From a virus: a stretch of 25,678 bases of DNA. Positions 18,922 through 25,678 of this stretch are shown in pieces. Under the pieces are notes generated by a model, which saw only the letters and a program-made list of their open reading frames with translations, searched no databases and was not told the DNA's origin. The stretch is taken from positions 1 through 25,678 of IMG/VR virus record IMGVR_UViG_3300024974_000016. One strand, given 5' to 3'. Positions within the stretch are counted from its first letter, which is position 1. Every line of letters begins with the position of its first letter. The position numbers were made by a program, and so were the translations under genes.

Positions 18922-19370
18922 TAGAAATTAACATCATTCTCCGTAAGCAAAAGAAATTTCCATCTACGATCCAAGCAATAAGATTTAGCGGCTTTCCATT
19001 TTTCTTGGTTAACTCCCCATGTACAGACTTCATTGATATATTGCTTGGTTATACGTTTCTTAGGTTGGGGTTCTTGCGTCTGATAGTGGGGTTTAATTTC
19101 TATCAGATAAGTTGTAGTCCTACCATCACTGGTTTTCATCCTAGCCAATATATCAGGATAATATGTGTGGTATTTTCCATCTACAGGAGACAAATATGGA
19201 ATTTTAATCTCCTCCGAACTCCATGAAACTACTCCTGGGTTGTCATCCATCCATTTAAATGCTTTAAGTTCCCACGATGACCTTGCTACGATATTCGTAG
19301 GGTCTCCTGCATATTTTTCTGGGTGCTTTGGTATCCACCTTCTGGGTTTGGGGTATCGTTTGTTTGCCAT
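18921..19370 (-). CDS. gp4: head completion protein (T4 gp4-like), TnsA/PD-(D/E)XK nuclease fold
   Basis: A 149-residue protein matching T4 gp4, a head completion protein needed before tails can join and possibly trimming packaged DNA. It begins basic (NKRYPKPRRWIPKHPEKYAGD). NIVARSSWELKAFKWMDDNP (26-45, E34), SSEEIKIPYLSPVDGKYHTYYPDI (51-74, D73) and YLIEIKPHYQT (88-98, E91 and K93) follow. E34, D73, E91 and K93 form the nuclease active site of the TnsA-like fold. It is the first gene of the leftward tail operon and is divergent from gp48. The ATG lacks a Shine-Dalgarno sequence. Confidence 0.9.
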   Translation of the reverse strand: MANKRYPKPRRWIPKHPEKYAGDPTNIVARSSWELKAFKWMDDNPGVVSWSSEEIKIPYLSPVDGKYHTYYPDILARMKTSDGRTTTYLIEIKPHYQTQEPQPKKRITKQYINEVCTWGVNQEKWKAAKSYCLDRRWKFLLLTENDVNF

Positions 19371-19390
19371 GTTTGAAATTTATTTTTCAT

Positions 19391-19413
19391 TATAAATAAT
19401 AATACTATTTATT
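19391..19413. promoter_or_regulatory. divergent T4-late-type promoter boxes between tail operons
   Basis: On the plus strand, TATAAATA (19391-19398) is identical to the T4 late consensus and lies 34 bases before the gp48 ATG. On the minus strand, AATAAATA (19413-19406, one mismatch) points toward gp4. The 62-base intergenic gap has no sigma70 -35 element. With gp33 encoded in the window, gp55/gp33-dependent late transcription is the expected mode. Confidence 0.6.
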
Positions 19414-19432
19414 AACAATAAGTTAACTCAAT

Positions 19433-20371
19433 ATGGCAAAAGAACCGTTACGCGACATCACAAAGAATCAAAATGAAATTCCAATGTATTCTTTTCCCAG
19501 AGATTTAAATACCTCTGCGAAACGGTTACACTCTATATTTTTTACTATATCTGAGCCACAGAAAGCTAATATTTCTACTCAAGCTGGATCTGTGGTGAAT
19601 TACGCAGATAAACTCTCCAGTATTGGTCAATTTTTTTCTGGTACTGCCCTGAAAGATGCTTATAATAGTGTTCTGGAGCCTCCAAATAAAATCCCAAAGG
19701 CTTATGTGTATCTCTATATGCCAGATACAGTTAACGTGAACCAGAATTTAAAGTATTCTGATGTTAGTGTGACGGAATTGTTCTCTACATTGAGTAATAC
19801 AGCAGAATTGTACGAGCGTGGGAGGAATACTGTTAATGGGGATACCCCTTTGTCTACTATTAGTCCATATTCTGCATACATCCCATCAAAAATAAGCAAT
19901 ATGTTAAACCGTGGAGGAACCAAACATCAAAATGATGAAAGGGATGCATTAGTTCTATCAAAAATGGGGTATGCATCTAATCCACAATTAGAGGTGGTAT
20001 TCAAAGGGGTTGGGTTTAGAACTTTTCAATTTGACTTTTTCTTGACTCCATATAATGAGGATGAAGCACAATCGATTCGTGATATTGTGAAGTGTTTTAG
20101 ATACCATTCTGCTCCATCATTGGATGAAAGTGGTATTGGTCGATTCTTTATTTCTCCATCCATGTTTGATATTGAATTGTATTTCAATTCTGCTCCTAAC
20201 CAGAATATCCATAAAATTCTACCCTCTTGTGTTCTGGAAAGTGTTATCGTGGATTATTCTCCATCTGGATGGACAACTTATACAGATGGTATGCCAGTTC
20301 AAACTCGATTGACATTGAGATTCATGGAAGTTGATATTATCACCAAAGAAAAGGTGGAAGAGGGATATTAA
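19433..20371 (+). CDS. gp48: baseplate tail tube cap (T4 gp48-like)
   Basis: A 312-residue protein that should sit on the gp54 ring and start or cap the tail tube. The first 60 residues are polar and variable. The family pattern is clear later: KMGYASNPQLEVVFKGVGFRTFQFDFFLTPYNEDEAQSIRDIVKCFRYHSAPS (about 175-227) is the conserved N-P-x-x-E-x-x-F-x-G-x-x-x-R-x-F-x-[FW] core. ILPSCVLESVIVDYSPSGWTTYTDGMPVQTRLTLRFMEVDIITKE (about 262-306) matches the gp48 C-terminus (CxIxSIxxDxTPNG ... TLExxMREI). It is the first gene of the rightward late operon. The ribosome binding site is weak (TAAG). The next gene overlaps its stop (TAATG). Confidence 0.83.
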   Translation: MAKEPLRDITKNQNEIPMYSFPRDLNTSAKRLHSIFFTISEPQKANISTQAGSVVNYADKLSSIGQFFSGTALKDAYNSVLEPPNKIPKAYVYLYMPDTVNVNQNLKYSDVSVTELFSTLSNTAELYERGRNTVNGDTPLSTISPYSAYIPSKISNMLNRGGTKHQNDERDALVLSKMGYASNPQLEVVFKGVGFRTFQFDFFLTPYNEDEAQSIRDIVKCFRYHSAPSLDESGIGRFFISPSMFDIELYFNSAPNQNIHKILPSCVLESVIVDYSPSGWTTYTDGMPVQTRLTLRFMEVDIITKEKVEEGY

Positions 20372-21021
20372 TGGCTAGTTATTTTACTAAATTCCCAAAG
20401 GTTTTCTATAATAAGAAAATCATTACCGATATTTTAACCCGAATTACTGTAACCGAAAAGTATTCTGATAGATTGTCTGTCTATTACCCATACCACTTGC
20501 AGGAGGGGGATACTCCAGAAATCGTTGCCTCTAAATATTATGGAGATCCAGAAAAACATTGGTTGGTTTTATTGTTCAATAATATTACCGATCCATTCTT
20601 CGATTTCCCTATCTCAGCTAATGAATTCGAGAAATACTTGGATAAGAAATATGCAACAGAGGGAGCAGTCATCAGTAGAACTGGGTCTGAATATGCAAAG
20701 TTGACGGTGAATACAGACCCTATTGGATATAAAGCTATCATCACCACAACAGATAATAATACCGGAGTATCAACTACCGAAGAATTTTATATTGATGAGA
20801 AAGCTTATCTTGGGCAATATGCAGATGCATCGTTTAACTATGCAGATATGACTACTCAGGTAGGAGATATTACCTACACTCAAACTACCCAAGCAATAAC
20901 AATCTATGATTATGAGTCTGATTTAAATGAACAGAAACGGGAAATTAAATTACTTAGAAAAGATTATGTAAATCAAGTTGAAACTGAATTGAAATATTTA
21001 TTGAGAGTGACTTATGAATAA
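20371..21021 (+). CDS. gp53: baseplate wedge protein (T4 gp53-like)
   Basis: A 216-residue wedge subunit. The LysM-like element of gp53 is present: VYYPYHLQEGDTPEIVASKYYGDPEKHWLVLLFNNITDPFFDFPIS (about 37-82). It matches T4 gp53 around 'YIKGSPRPEELANAIYGNPQLYWVLLMCN'. It continues EFEKYLDKKY. The C-terminal segment EQKREIKLLRKDYVNQVETELKYLL (about 186-210) equals T4 'LRQIKIIAKSDINSFMNDLIRIM'. Between lies a beta-rich insertion with threonine repeats (about 95-175), not in T4. gp53 joins neighbouring wedges into the six-fold baseplate. GAGGG lies 6 bases upstream; the ATG overlaps the gp48 stop, and the hub gene start overlaps its end by 8 bases. Confidence 0.88.
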   Translation: MASYFTKFPKVFYNKKIITDILTRITVTEKYSDRLSVYYPYHLQEGDTPEIVASKYYGDPEKHWLVLLFNNITDPFFDFPISANEFEKYLDKKYATEGAVISRTGSEYAKLTVNTDPIGYKAIITTTDNNTGVSTTEEFYIDEKAYLGQYADASFNYADMTTQVGDITYTQTTQAITIYDYESDLNEQKREIKLLRKDYVNQVETELKYLLRVTYE

Positions 21022-22360
21022 AAACGGGTTATTAAATCCATTTGATATAAATATAAAATCTTGTAAGATAGTAACTGCAACTATCCAGTCATTTGAACTG
21101 AAAGATATAGTAGTTGAATTTAATTATTTTGAAGATTTATTTAACAACGCCATTACTGGTAATATCCTAATTTCTGATTCTATGGGGTTTTTGAGTAACC
21201 TCCATTTTCAGGGATACGATTTTCTTATCATGGAATTAGATAAACCTGGATTCGATAACCCTATCCAACACACCTTTCGTATCTCAAATGTATCCTATAG
21301 AAACCGAGTTCATGGCACAAATGAAAACTATCGATTAAATTTTCATTCAGAGGAATGGTTGTTAAATGAGCAATATTTGGTATCTAAATCTTATAAAAAG
21401 GTATTAATCTCAGATATTGTCACTGATATATGTCTTAATACATTGGGTATACCCAAGAATAAGTTATTCGTTGATGCCACCATTGGGTTAAGAGATATTG
21501 TTATACCTAATATAAAACCATTCCAGGCATTGAATTGGTTATGTACGATGGCACTTTCTAGTGGAGAAAAAAGTGTAGGTGCTCCATTCTTTTTCTATGA
21601 GAATAAAGATGAGTTCCATTTTAAATCAATTCTAAATCTATTCAGGCAGGATGTTTATAGAACATATCGTTATGATGAGAAGAATATCAAGCTTGATGGT
21701 GGATACTCTGATATAGGTAAAGATATTGTTAATGTCATGAAATATGAACATATCAGAAATTTTGATAGCCTAACAGCAATTAAGAAAGGAATGTATGCAA
21801 ATGAAACTATTACTGTAGACCCATTACGATTGAAGTTTGGTAGAACCAAATTTGATTATGCAAGTTACAGTAAAGACGCTCCATCATTAGGGGAGTATTC
21901 GTTACCTACCTCCGGAACTAATAGGTTTGGGGATAAACTGAATGAAATCCCGGGATCAGTAAAATTCGTAGTTTCTAATACTGGTCAGAGCGAAAGCGTG
22001 TACATCAAGGATAAACAAGTAACTGTCCATGAAAATAGAATAGAGGAAACTTTATCTAATAGAACCGCCCAGATAATGATATTCACCGCTAATAGGATGA
22101 AATTGATGATCCCAGGAGATTTTCATTTGACAGTTGGTAAGTTAATTGAATTTAATCTACCAGAAACCGTTTACAACAATACCAGTAAAACTAAAGAGTT
22201 AGATAAATTTTATTCAGGTAAATACTTGGTTACAGCAGTTAGACATATTTATGACAGATACGGGAAATTCGTAACCGTGTTGGAAATTTGTAAAGATGCA
22301 GTCAACAACCAGTATGCAGAGTTTGATAATACTTCTCCGGCATGGAAAGGTGTAAAATGA
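21014..22360 (+). CDS. gp27: baseplate hub subunit (gp27-like)
   Basis: A 448-residue protein in the position and with the general pattern of the baseplate hub (T4 gp27, phage Mu gp44, VgrG N-terminus). The N-terminal strand region FELKDIVVEFNYFEDLFNNAITGNILISDSMGFLSNL (about 27-63) is the first hub beta-barrel. The helical segment KPFQALNWLCTMALSSG (167-183) with FFFYENKDEFHFKSILNL follows. The end, NRMKLMIPGDFHLTVGKLIEFNLPE, GKYLVTAVRHIYD and YGKFVTVLEICKD, is the second barrel. The hub trimer adapts three-fold gp5 to the six-fold tube. Identity to T4 gp27 is low, so the name rests on fold pattern and context. The start overlaps gp53; the gp5 start overlaps its stop (ATGA). Confidence 0.8.
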   Translation: MNKNGLLNPFDINIKSCKIVTATIQSFELKDIVVEFNYFEDLFNNAITGNILISDSMGFLSNLHFQGYDFLIMELDKPGFDNPIQHTFRISNVSYRNRVHGTNENYRLNFHSEEWLLNEQYLVSKSYKKVLISDIVTDICLNTLGIPKNKLFVDATIGLRDIVIPNIKPFQALNWLCTMALSSGEKSVGAPFFFYENKDEFHFKSILNLFRQDVYRTYRYDEKNIKLDGGYSDIGKDIVNVMKYEHIRNFDSLTAIKKGMYANETITVDPLRLKFGRTKFDYASYSKDAPSLGEYSLPTSGTNRFGDKLNEIPGSVKFVVSNTGQSESVYIKDKQVTVHENRIEETLSNRTAQIMIFTANRMKLMIPGDFHLTVGKLIEFNLPETVYNNTSKTKELDKFYSGKYLVTAVRHIYDRYGKFVTVLEICKDAVNNQYAEFDNTSPAWKGVK

Positions 22361-23373
22361 GTTCCAATAAAAAACGTAATAATTTTATAGGGTATGATGG
22401 GTTTGTCTGGTGGGTAGGGGTCGTTGAAGATAGAAATGACCCTTTAAACTGTGGTAGATGTAAAGTTAGAATCCAGGGGTTACATTCAGAACACAATACC
22501 TCTGTAAATAAAGAAACGTTACCTTGGGCGCAACCTCTATTTCCAACTAACAATACATTCTCTACACCATCGACTCTTAAAGAAGGGGATATGGTCATGG
22601 GGTTCTTTATGGATGGCCCTGGAGCACAGCATCCAATCATCCTGGGTATGTTTCATGGTATACCAGATGAGGAACCGAATGGTGAAACTGGGTTTAATGA
22701 TCAGAGAACCTCTGATCAATTACAGTCTAGCCCAAAACAGGTTAAGAGTGTCACCTACAATTCTGATGGAACTGGGGCAACTGTTGAGGAATATGATTCT
22801 GCTTTACGGTATCCTTATAGAATCAATGAGCCAACGACTAGTCGCCTTTCTCGAAATGAGAATATAGATCAAACCATAGTTAAAAGTAAAACTGACTCTG
22901 TAGTTAAGGTTAATGGCCCAGATGGAACGGAATCATGGAGCGAACCTGAAACAAAGTATGCCGCTAAGTATCCATACAATCAGGCAACCAGTACAGAATC
23001 TGGACACTATTTCGAACTAGATGACACTCCAGGCGCGGAACGGGTTCACCTATACCACAGGTCAGGGTCATTCACCGAAACGCACCCAGACGGCTCTAAA
23101 GTTGATAAAGTGGTGAAGGATAAGTATACCATTGTCATGAAAGACGACCATGTGTACATCATGGGAGATTGTCAAATTACTGTTCAAGGTAATGCCAACA
23201 TTTATGTCAAGAAAAATTGTGATCTTACAGTAGATGGTGATATGACACAGGAAGTAAAAGGTAATTTGGATGTGACGGTTAAGGGAGACTGGAATACTAC
23301 AGTATCTGGGAGCGTGAATCACGCAAGTTCGGGTGACACGGTAATTAAAGCAAGTAAAATTAAATTAAACTAA
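22357..23373 (+). CDS. gp5: central spike protein gp5, OB-fold plus beta-helix, no lysozyme domain
   Basis: A 338-residue spike. The ATG at 22357 is chosen because AAGGTG lies about 4 bases upstream and it overlaps the hub stop (ATGA); an earlier ATG would add only MERCK. The N-terminal gp5 OB fold is clear: FVWWVGVVEDRNDPLNCGRCKVRIQGLHSE (about 16-45), then LPWAQPLFPTNN, GDMVMGFFMDGPGAQHPIILGMFHG. A Ser/Thr-rich linker follows. The C-terminus is a triple-stranded beta-helix with the repeat VxGxxxxxVxGD (GDCQITVQGNANIYVKKN, DGDMTQEVKGNLDVTVKGDWN), ending in a short tail. The T4 lysozyme domain, normally between the OB fold and helix, is absent. The trimer should pierce the outer membrane. Confidence 0.9.
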   Translation: MSSNKKRNNFIGYDGFVWWVGVVEDRNDPLNCGRCKVRIQGLHSEHNTSVNKETLPWAQPLFPTNNTFSTPSTLKEGDMVMGFFMDGPGAQHPIILGMFHGIPDEEPNGETGFNDQRTSDQLQSSPKQVKSVTYNSDGTGATVEEYDSALRYPYRINEPTTSRLSRNENIDQTIVKSKTDSVVKVNGPDGTESWSEPETKYAAKYPYNQATSTESGHYFELDDTPGAERVHLYHRSGSFTETHPDGSKVDKVVKDKYTIVMKDDHVYIMGDCQITVQGNANIYVKKNCDLTVDGDMTQEVKGNLDVTVKGDWNTTVSGSVNHASSGDTVIKASKIKLN

Positions 23374-23374
23374 T

Positions 23375-23770
23375 ATGGCGATACAAGATTATAGCGGTTA
23401 TAAAGATTTAGACTTAACCTTTAATATTCACCCAGTAAAGAAGGATATTATAACCAATACTGGGGAATTAGCGGTAGTAAAGGCATTGAAGAATTTGCTC
23501 TTAACGAATAGATACGAAAAGCCATTTCAACCTGAATACGGTTCTAATATCAGGAAGATGTTATTTGAACCATTATCTCCTATGATTGCGGCGGCATTGC
23601 GTAAAGAGATTGAGTATGCGATCCGTAACTTTGAACCCAGGGTAGATATAGTTAAAATTGATGTGGAGGAAATACCCTCTTATAATTCATATCAAGTTAC
23701 TATTGAGTTTTACATCGATAACCTAACACAACCATTTACTGCGGATTTTATTTTATCTAGACTTCGCTGA
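23375..23770 (+). CDS. gp25: baseplate wedge protein gp25 (GPW/gp25 family)
   Basis: A 131-residue wedge subunit of the most conserved contractile-tail family (gp25, gpW of P2, TssE). The core DLTFNIHPVKKDIITNTGELAVVKALKNLLLTNRYEKPFQPEYGSNIRKMLFEPLSP (about 13-69) has the invariant pattern 'LLT..GE.PF.P.YG..I...LFE'. It is followed by the helix AALRKEIEYAIRNFEPRVDIVKIDVEE. gp25 initiates sheath polymerisation at the baseplate. The start is one base after the gp5 stop (TAA-T-ATG), with no independent ribosome binding site. A GATAAATA box overlapping its stop may be a late promoter for gp6. Confidence 0.94.
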   Translation: MAIQDYSGYKDLDLTFNIHPVKKDIITNTGELAVVKALKNLLLTNRYEKPFQPEYGSNIRKMLFEPLSPMIAAALRKEIEYAIRNFEPRVDIVKIDVEEIPSYNSYQVTIEFYIDNLTQPFTADFILSRLR

Positions 23771-23776
23771 TAAATA
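23769..23776 (+). promoter_or_regulatory. GATAAATA, possible late promoter before gp6
   Basis: One mismatch to T4 late TATAAATA. It overlaps the gp25 stop and lies 31 bases before the gp6 ATG. The same word occurs at 13593-13600 upstream of gp32. Confidence 0.3.
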
Positions 23777-23807
23777 GAAGAAACCATATTATAATTTAGG
23801 GGACGAC

Positions 23808-25678
23808 ATGGCAGGAGCCAATACAACTATAAATATTGCGGAATTAGATTTTGATCTAATTAAAGCATCATTCAAAGATTATCTACGTAACCAAGATGCG
23901 TTTTCGGATTATAATTTCGAAGGTTCTGTTATTTCTACAGTCTTAGACATCCTGGCATATAACACCCATTACAACGCATATTACTTGAATATGGTTGCAA
24001 ATGAGATGTTCCTAGATACAGCAACAAAACGTAGCTCTGTAGTTTCCCATTCAAAATTGCTAAACTATACTCCAAGATCATATGTTGCACCCAGGGCATT
24101 GGTTAATATCACTTTCACTGGATGTACTGATCCAACACTAACAATTCCAAAATACACTAAATTTTACTCACAAGCTGTAGATGGAGTAAACTATCCATAT
24201 GTGACTTTGACTGAAACTACCGTAAATGTTTCTGGAGGTGTAGCAACATTTACTGGGTTAGAGTTATACCAAGGGCAACCTATCAAGTATTCATACACCG
24301 TAAATGCGTTGACTAACCCTAAATTCGTGTTCAAGTTACCAGACGCAACGGTCGATACTTCAACTCTTGTAGTGAGCGTGTTCCCAAATGCCGTATCTAC
24401 AACGTACAGCGTTTTTGAGCCTATTAGAAACTACCTAACCCTTGACCCCAATACAAACGTTTACTTCTTACAGGAAGCGTTAGACGGCTCCTATGAGGTA
24501 TATTTTGGTGATGGTATACTCGGAGCTAAATTATATGATGGTAATGTCGTGGTTATTGAGTATCTTATCACTAAAGGTTCAGCGTCTAATGGTATATCGT
24601 CATTTACCTTGATGGATGATATTGGAACCTATACATCGTCTACCATCACCGTAACTGAAAATTCTATTGGCGGTCAAGAAAAGGAAACTATTTCCTCTAT
24701 AAAATATTCTGCAAATAAAGCATATGCCTCTCAGAATAGAGCCGTAACTAAGTCGGATTATGTGAGTTTATTACAGAACAATAATTCAATTATTCCTATC
24801 GAAGCCGTTAATGTTTGGGGTGGAGAGGAATTGGAACATCCTGAATATGGTAAAATGTTTATTTGTATTAAACCGCAAAGTGGATACTCTATTACTCAAT
24901 CACAGAAATATAGATTACTGAATGAGGTTATTAAGCCTATTAGTATTATTACTACTATTCCTGTAATAGTGGACCCAGATTACACGTATTTGAAATTTAA
25001 TATTACTGCCTTGTTCAATAAGAATATTTCTGTCTATGATGCAGCACAGTTGAAGGGTATTATCAAAACTAAAGTCATTGAATATGGTAATGAGCATTTA
25101 AATACATTTAATTCTATGTTTGTATTACCAGACTTTATTGTAGCAATTAAAGGAGCAGACCCAGCTATTATAACCCTTGAAATTGATACGATTTTACAGA
25201 AAAAGTTTACTCCTATATTTAATACCTCTAATTCATTCCAGTTAGAATTTGGATATGGCATCGAACGTGGGTCATTGAGTAGCAATTACTTTGATTATAT
25301 TGTACCAGAAACTGCACAAATAATACCAAATTGTAAATTAGAAGAAACTCCTGAATCACTAAACCATGTTGAATCCTTCCAAATTATCACTCCTGGTAGT
25401 GGATACACTAGTATCCCAACCGTTGAAATATTTGGTGATGGGTCTGGGGCTACAGCGGTTGTGGAAGTTACCAATGGAGCAGTTACTGGAATTACCGTAA
25501 CTAAAGCCGGTTCTAGATACACTCAGGCTATTGCCGTGATTTCTGGTGGCGGTGGATCAGGGGCTACTTGTACGGTAGTGTTATCTGGTAATGCTGTACC
25601 GATTCGATCATATTATTACAATAATGGTATTAAAGTTATATTACAAGATAATATTGGCACCGTAAATTATACTACCGG
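23808..25678 (+). CDS. gp6: baseplate wedge protein gp6, 3' end beyond window
   Basis: 623 codons are visible without a stop. gp6 forms the dimeric ring holding the wedges together. The N-terminal pattern FDLIKASFKDYLRNQDAFSDYNFEGSVISTVLDILAYNTHYNAYYLNMVANEMFLDTATKRSSVVSHSKLLNYTPRS (about 15-92) is the conserved gp6/gpJ-type start (T4 'LIEWLNGQNEFLDYDFEGS...LAYNT'). The first third also contains VYFGDGILGAKLYDGNVVVIEYL, the second family signature. Near residues 520-600 there is a Gly/Ser-rich double repeat (SGYTSIPTVEIFGDGSGATA ... GSRYTQ ... GGGGSGATC), not part of T4 gp6. TAGGGGAC lies just before the ATG. Confidence 0.92.
   Translation, partial: MAGANTTINIAELDFDLIKASFKDYLRNQDAFSDYNFEGSVISTVLDILAYNTHYNAYYLNMVANEMFLDTATKRSSVVSHSKLLNYTPRSYVAPRALVNITFTGCTDPTLTIPKYTKFYSQAVDGVNYPYVTLTETTVNVSGGVATFTGLELYQGQPIKYSYTVNALTNPKFVFKLPDATVDTSTLVVSVFPNAVSTTYSVFEPIRNYLTLDPNTNVYFLQEALDGSYEVYFGDGILGAKLYDGNVVVIEYLITKGSASNGISSFTLMDDIGTYTSSTITVTENSIGGQEKETISSIKYSANKAYASQNRAVTKSDYVSLLQNNNSIIPIEAVNVWGGEELEHPEYGKMFICIKPQSGYSITQSQKYRLLNEVIKPISIITTIPVIVDPDYTYLKFNITALFNKNISVYDAAQLKGIIKTKVIEYGNEHLNTFNSMFVLPDFIVAIKGADPAIITLEIDTILQKKFTPIFNTSNSFQLEFGYGIERGSLSSNYFDYIVPETAQIIPNCKLEETPESLNHVESFQIITPGSGYTSIPTVEIFGDGSGATAVVEVTNGAVTGITVTKAGSRYTQAIAVISGGGGSGATCTVVLSGNAVPIRSYYYNNGIKVILQDNIGTVNYTT

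Noticed and set aside
21046-21053. TATAAATA late-promoter word inside the hub gene
   Set aside because: Falls within codons near the gene start in an A/T-rich stretch, with no gene start correctly spaced downstream.
23828-23835. TATAAATA inside the first codons of gp6
   Set aside because: Encodes conserved-region residues and points to no downstream gene; likely chance.

Overview
The window comes from a tailed bacteriophage of the T4-like myovirus lineage (contractile tail), AT-rich and clearly diverged from T4 itself. I recognise by protein motifs the T4-type replication and transcription proteins (RNase H, both topoisomerase subunits, gp59 helicase loader, gp32 SSB, gp33 late co-activator). 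A nearly complete set of tail-tube and baseplate proteins is also present (gp26, gp54, gp4, gp48, gp53, a gp27-like hub, gp5, gp25, gp6). The host cannot be named. Six perfect or near-perfect sigma70 promoters, all with 17-bp spacers, and a secreted transglycosylase point to a Gram-negative host with an ordinary housekeeping sigma factor.

Layout. (1) 1-6634, minus strand: an early operon block read leftward. It holds small unknown genes, then the topoisomerase large subunit (one unbroken ORF, unlike T4 39/60) and medium subunit (gp52), six tiny overlapping genes and the 5' part of RNase H. (2) 6635-7795: a 1.2-kb divergent non-coding region with GC-rich repeats, two matching double-hairpin modules, an array of TATTCATG/CATAGAT words and an island of different composition. 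It is the best candidate here for a replication or regulatory locus. (3) 7862-14589, plus strand: early/middle genes (a PhoH-family ATPase, a PD-(D/E)XK nuclease, a secreted lytic transglycosylase, gp33, gp59, gp32), with a GIY-YIG homing endonuclease inserted on the opposite strand. Several genes have their own sigma70 promoter. (4) 14633-19370, minus strand: tail genes gp4, a conserved 172-aa protein, gp54-like tube initiator, gp26-like protein, a 59-codon ORF, and a large tape-measure/hub protein carrying a tail-lysozyme domain. (5) 19433-25678, plus strand: gp48, gp53, hub, gp5, gp25 and the 5' part of gp6.

How it fits together. gp32, gp59 and RNase H serve lagging-strand and recombination-dependent replication, with the type II topoisomerase. 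gp33 links replication to late transcription. The divergent tail operons start from AT-rich T4-late-like boxes at 19391-19413. The most striking observation is at 16854-16875. A T_TTT_TTT slippery heptamer, in the right frame and exactly 10 nt after a GGAGG sequence, sits at the very end of the gp26-like gene. It would fuse that protein by -1 frameshift to the 59-codon ORF directly upstream of the tape-measure-like gene. This has the same layout as the lambda G/GT tail chaperones. Second, two genes (9581 and 12956) have consensus promoters whose predicted start site is the A of the ATG, implying leaderless mRNAs. Third, gp5 lacks its lysozyme domain while the tape-measure-like protein has one.
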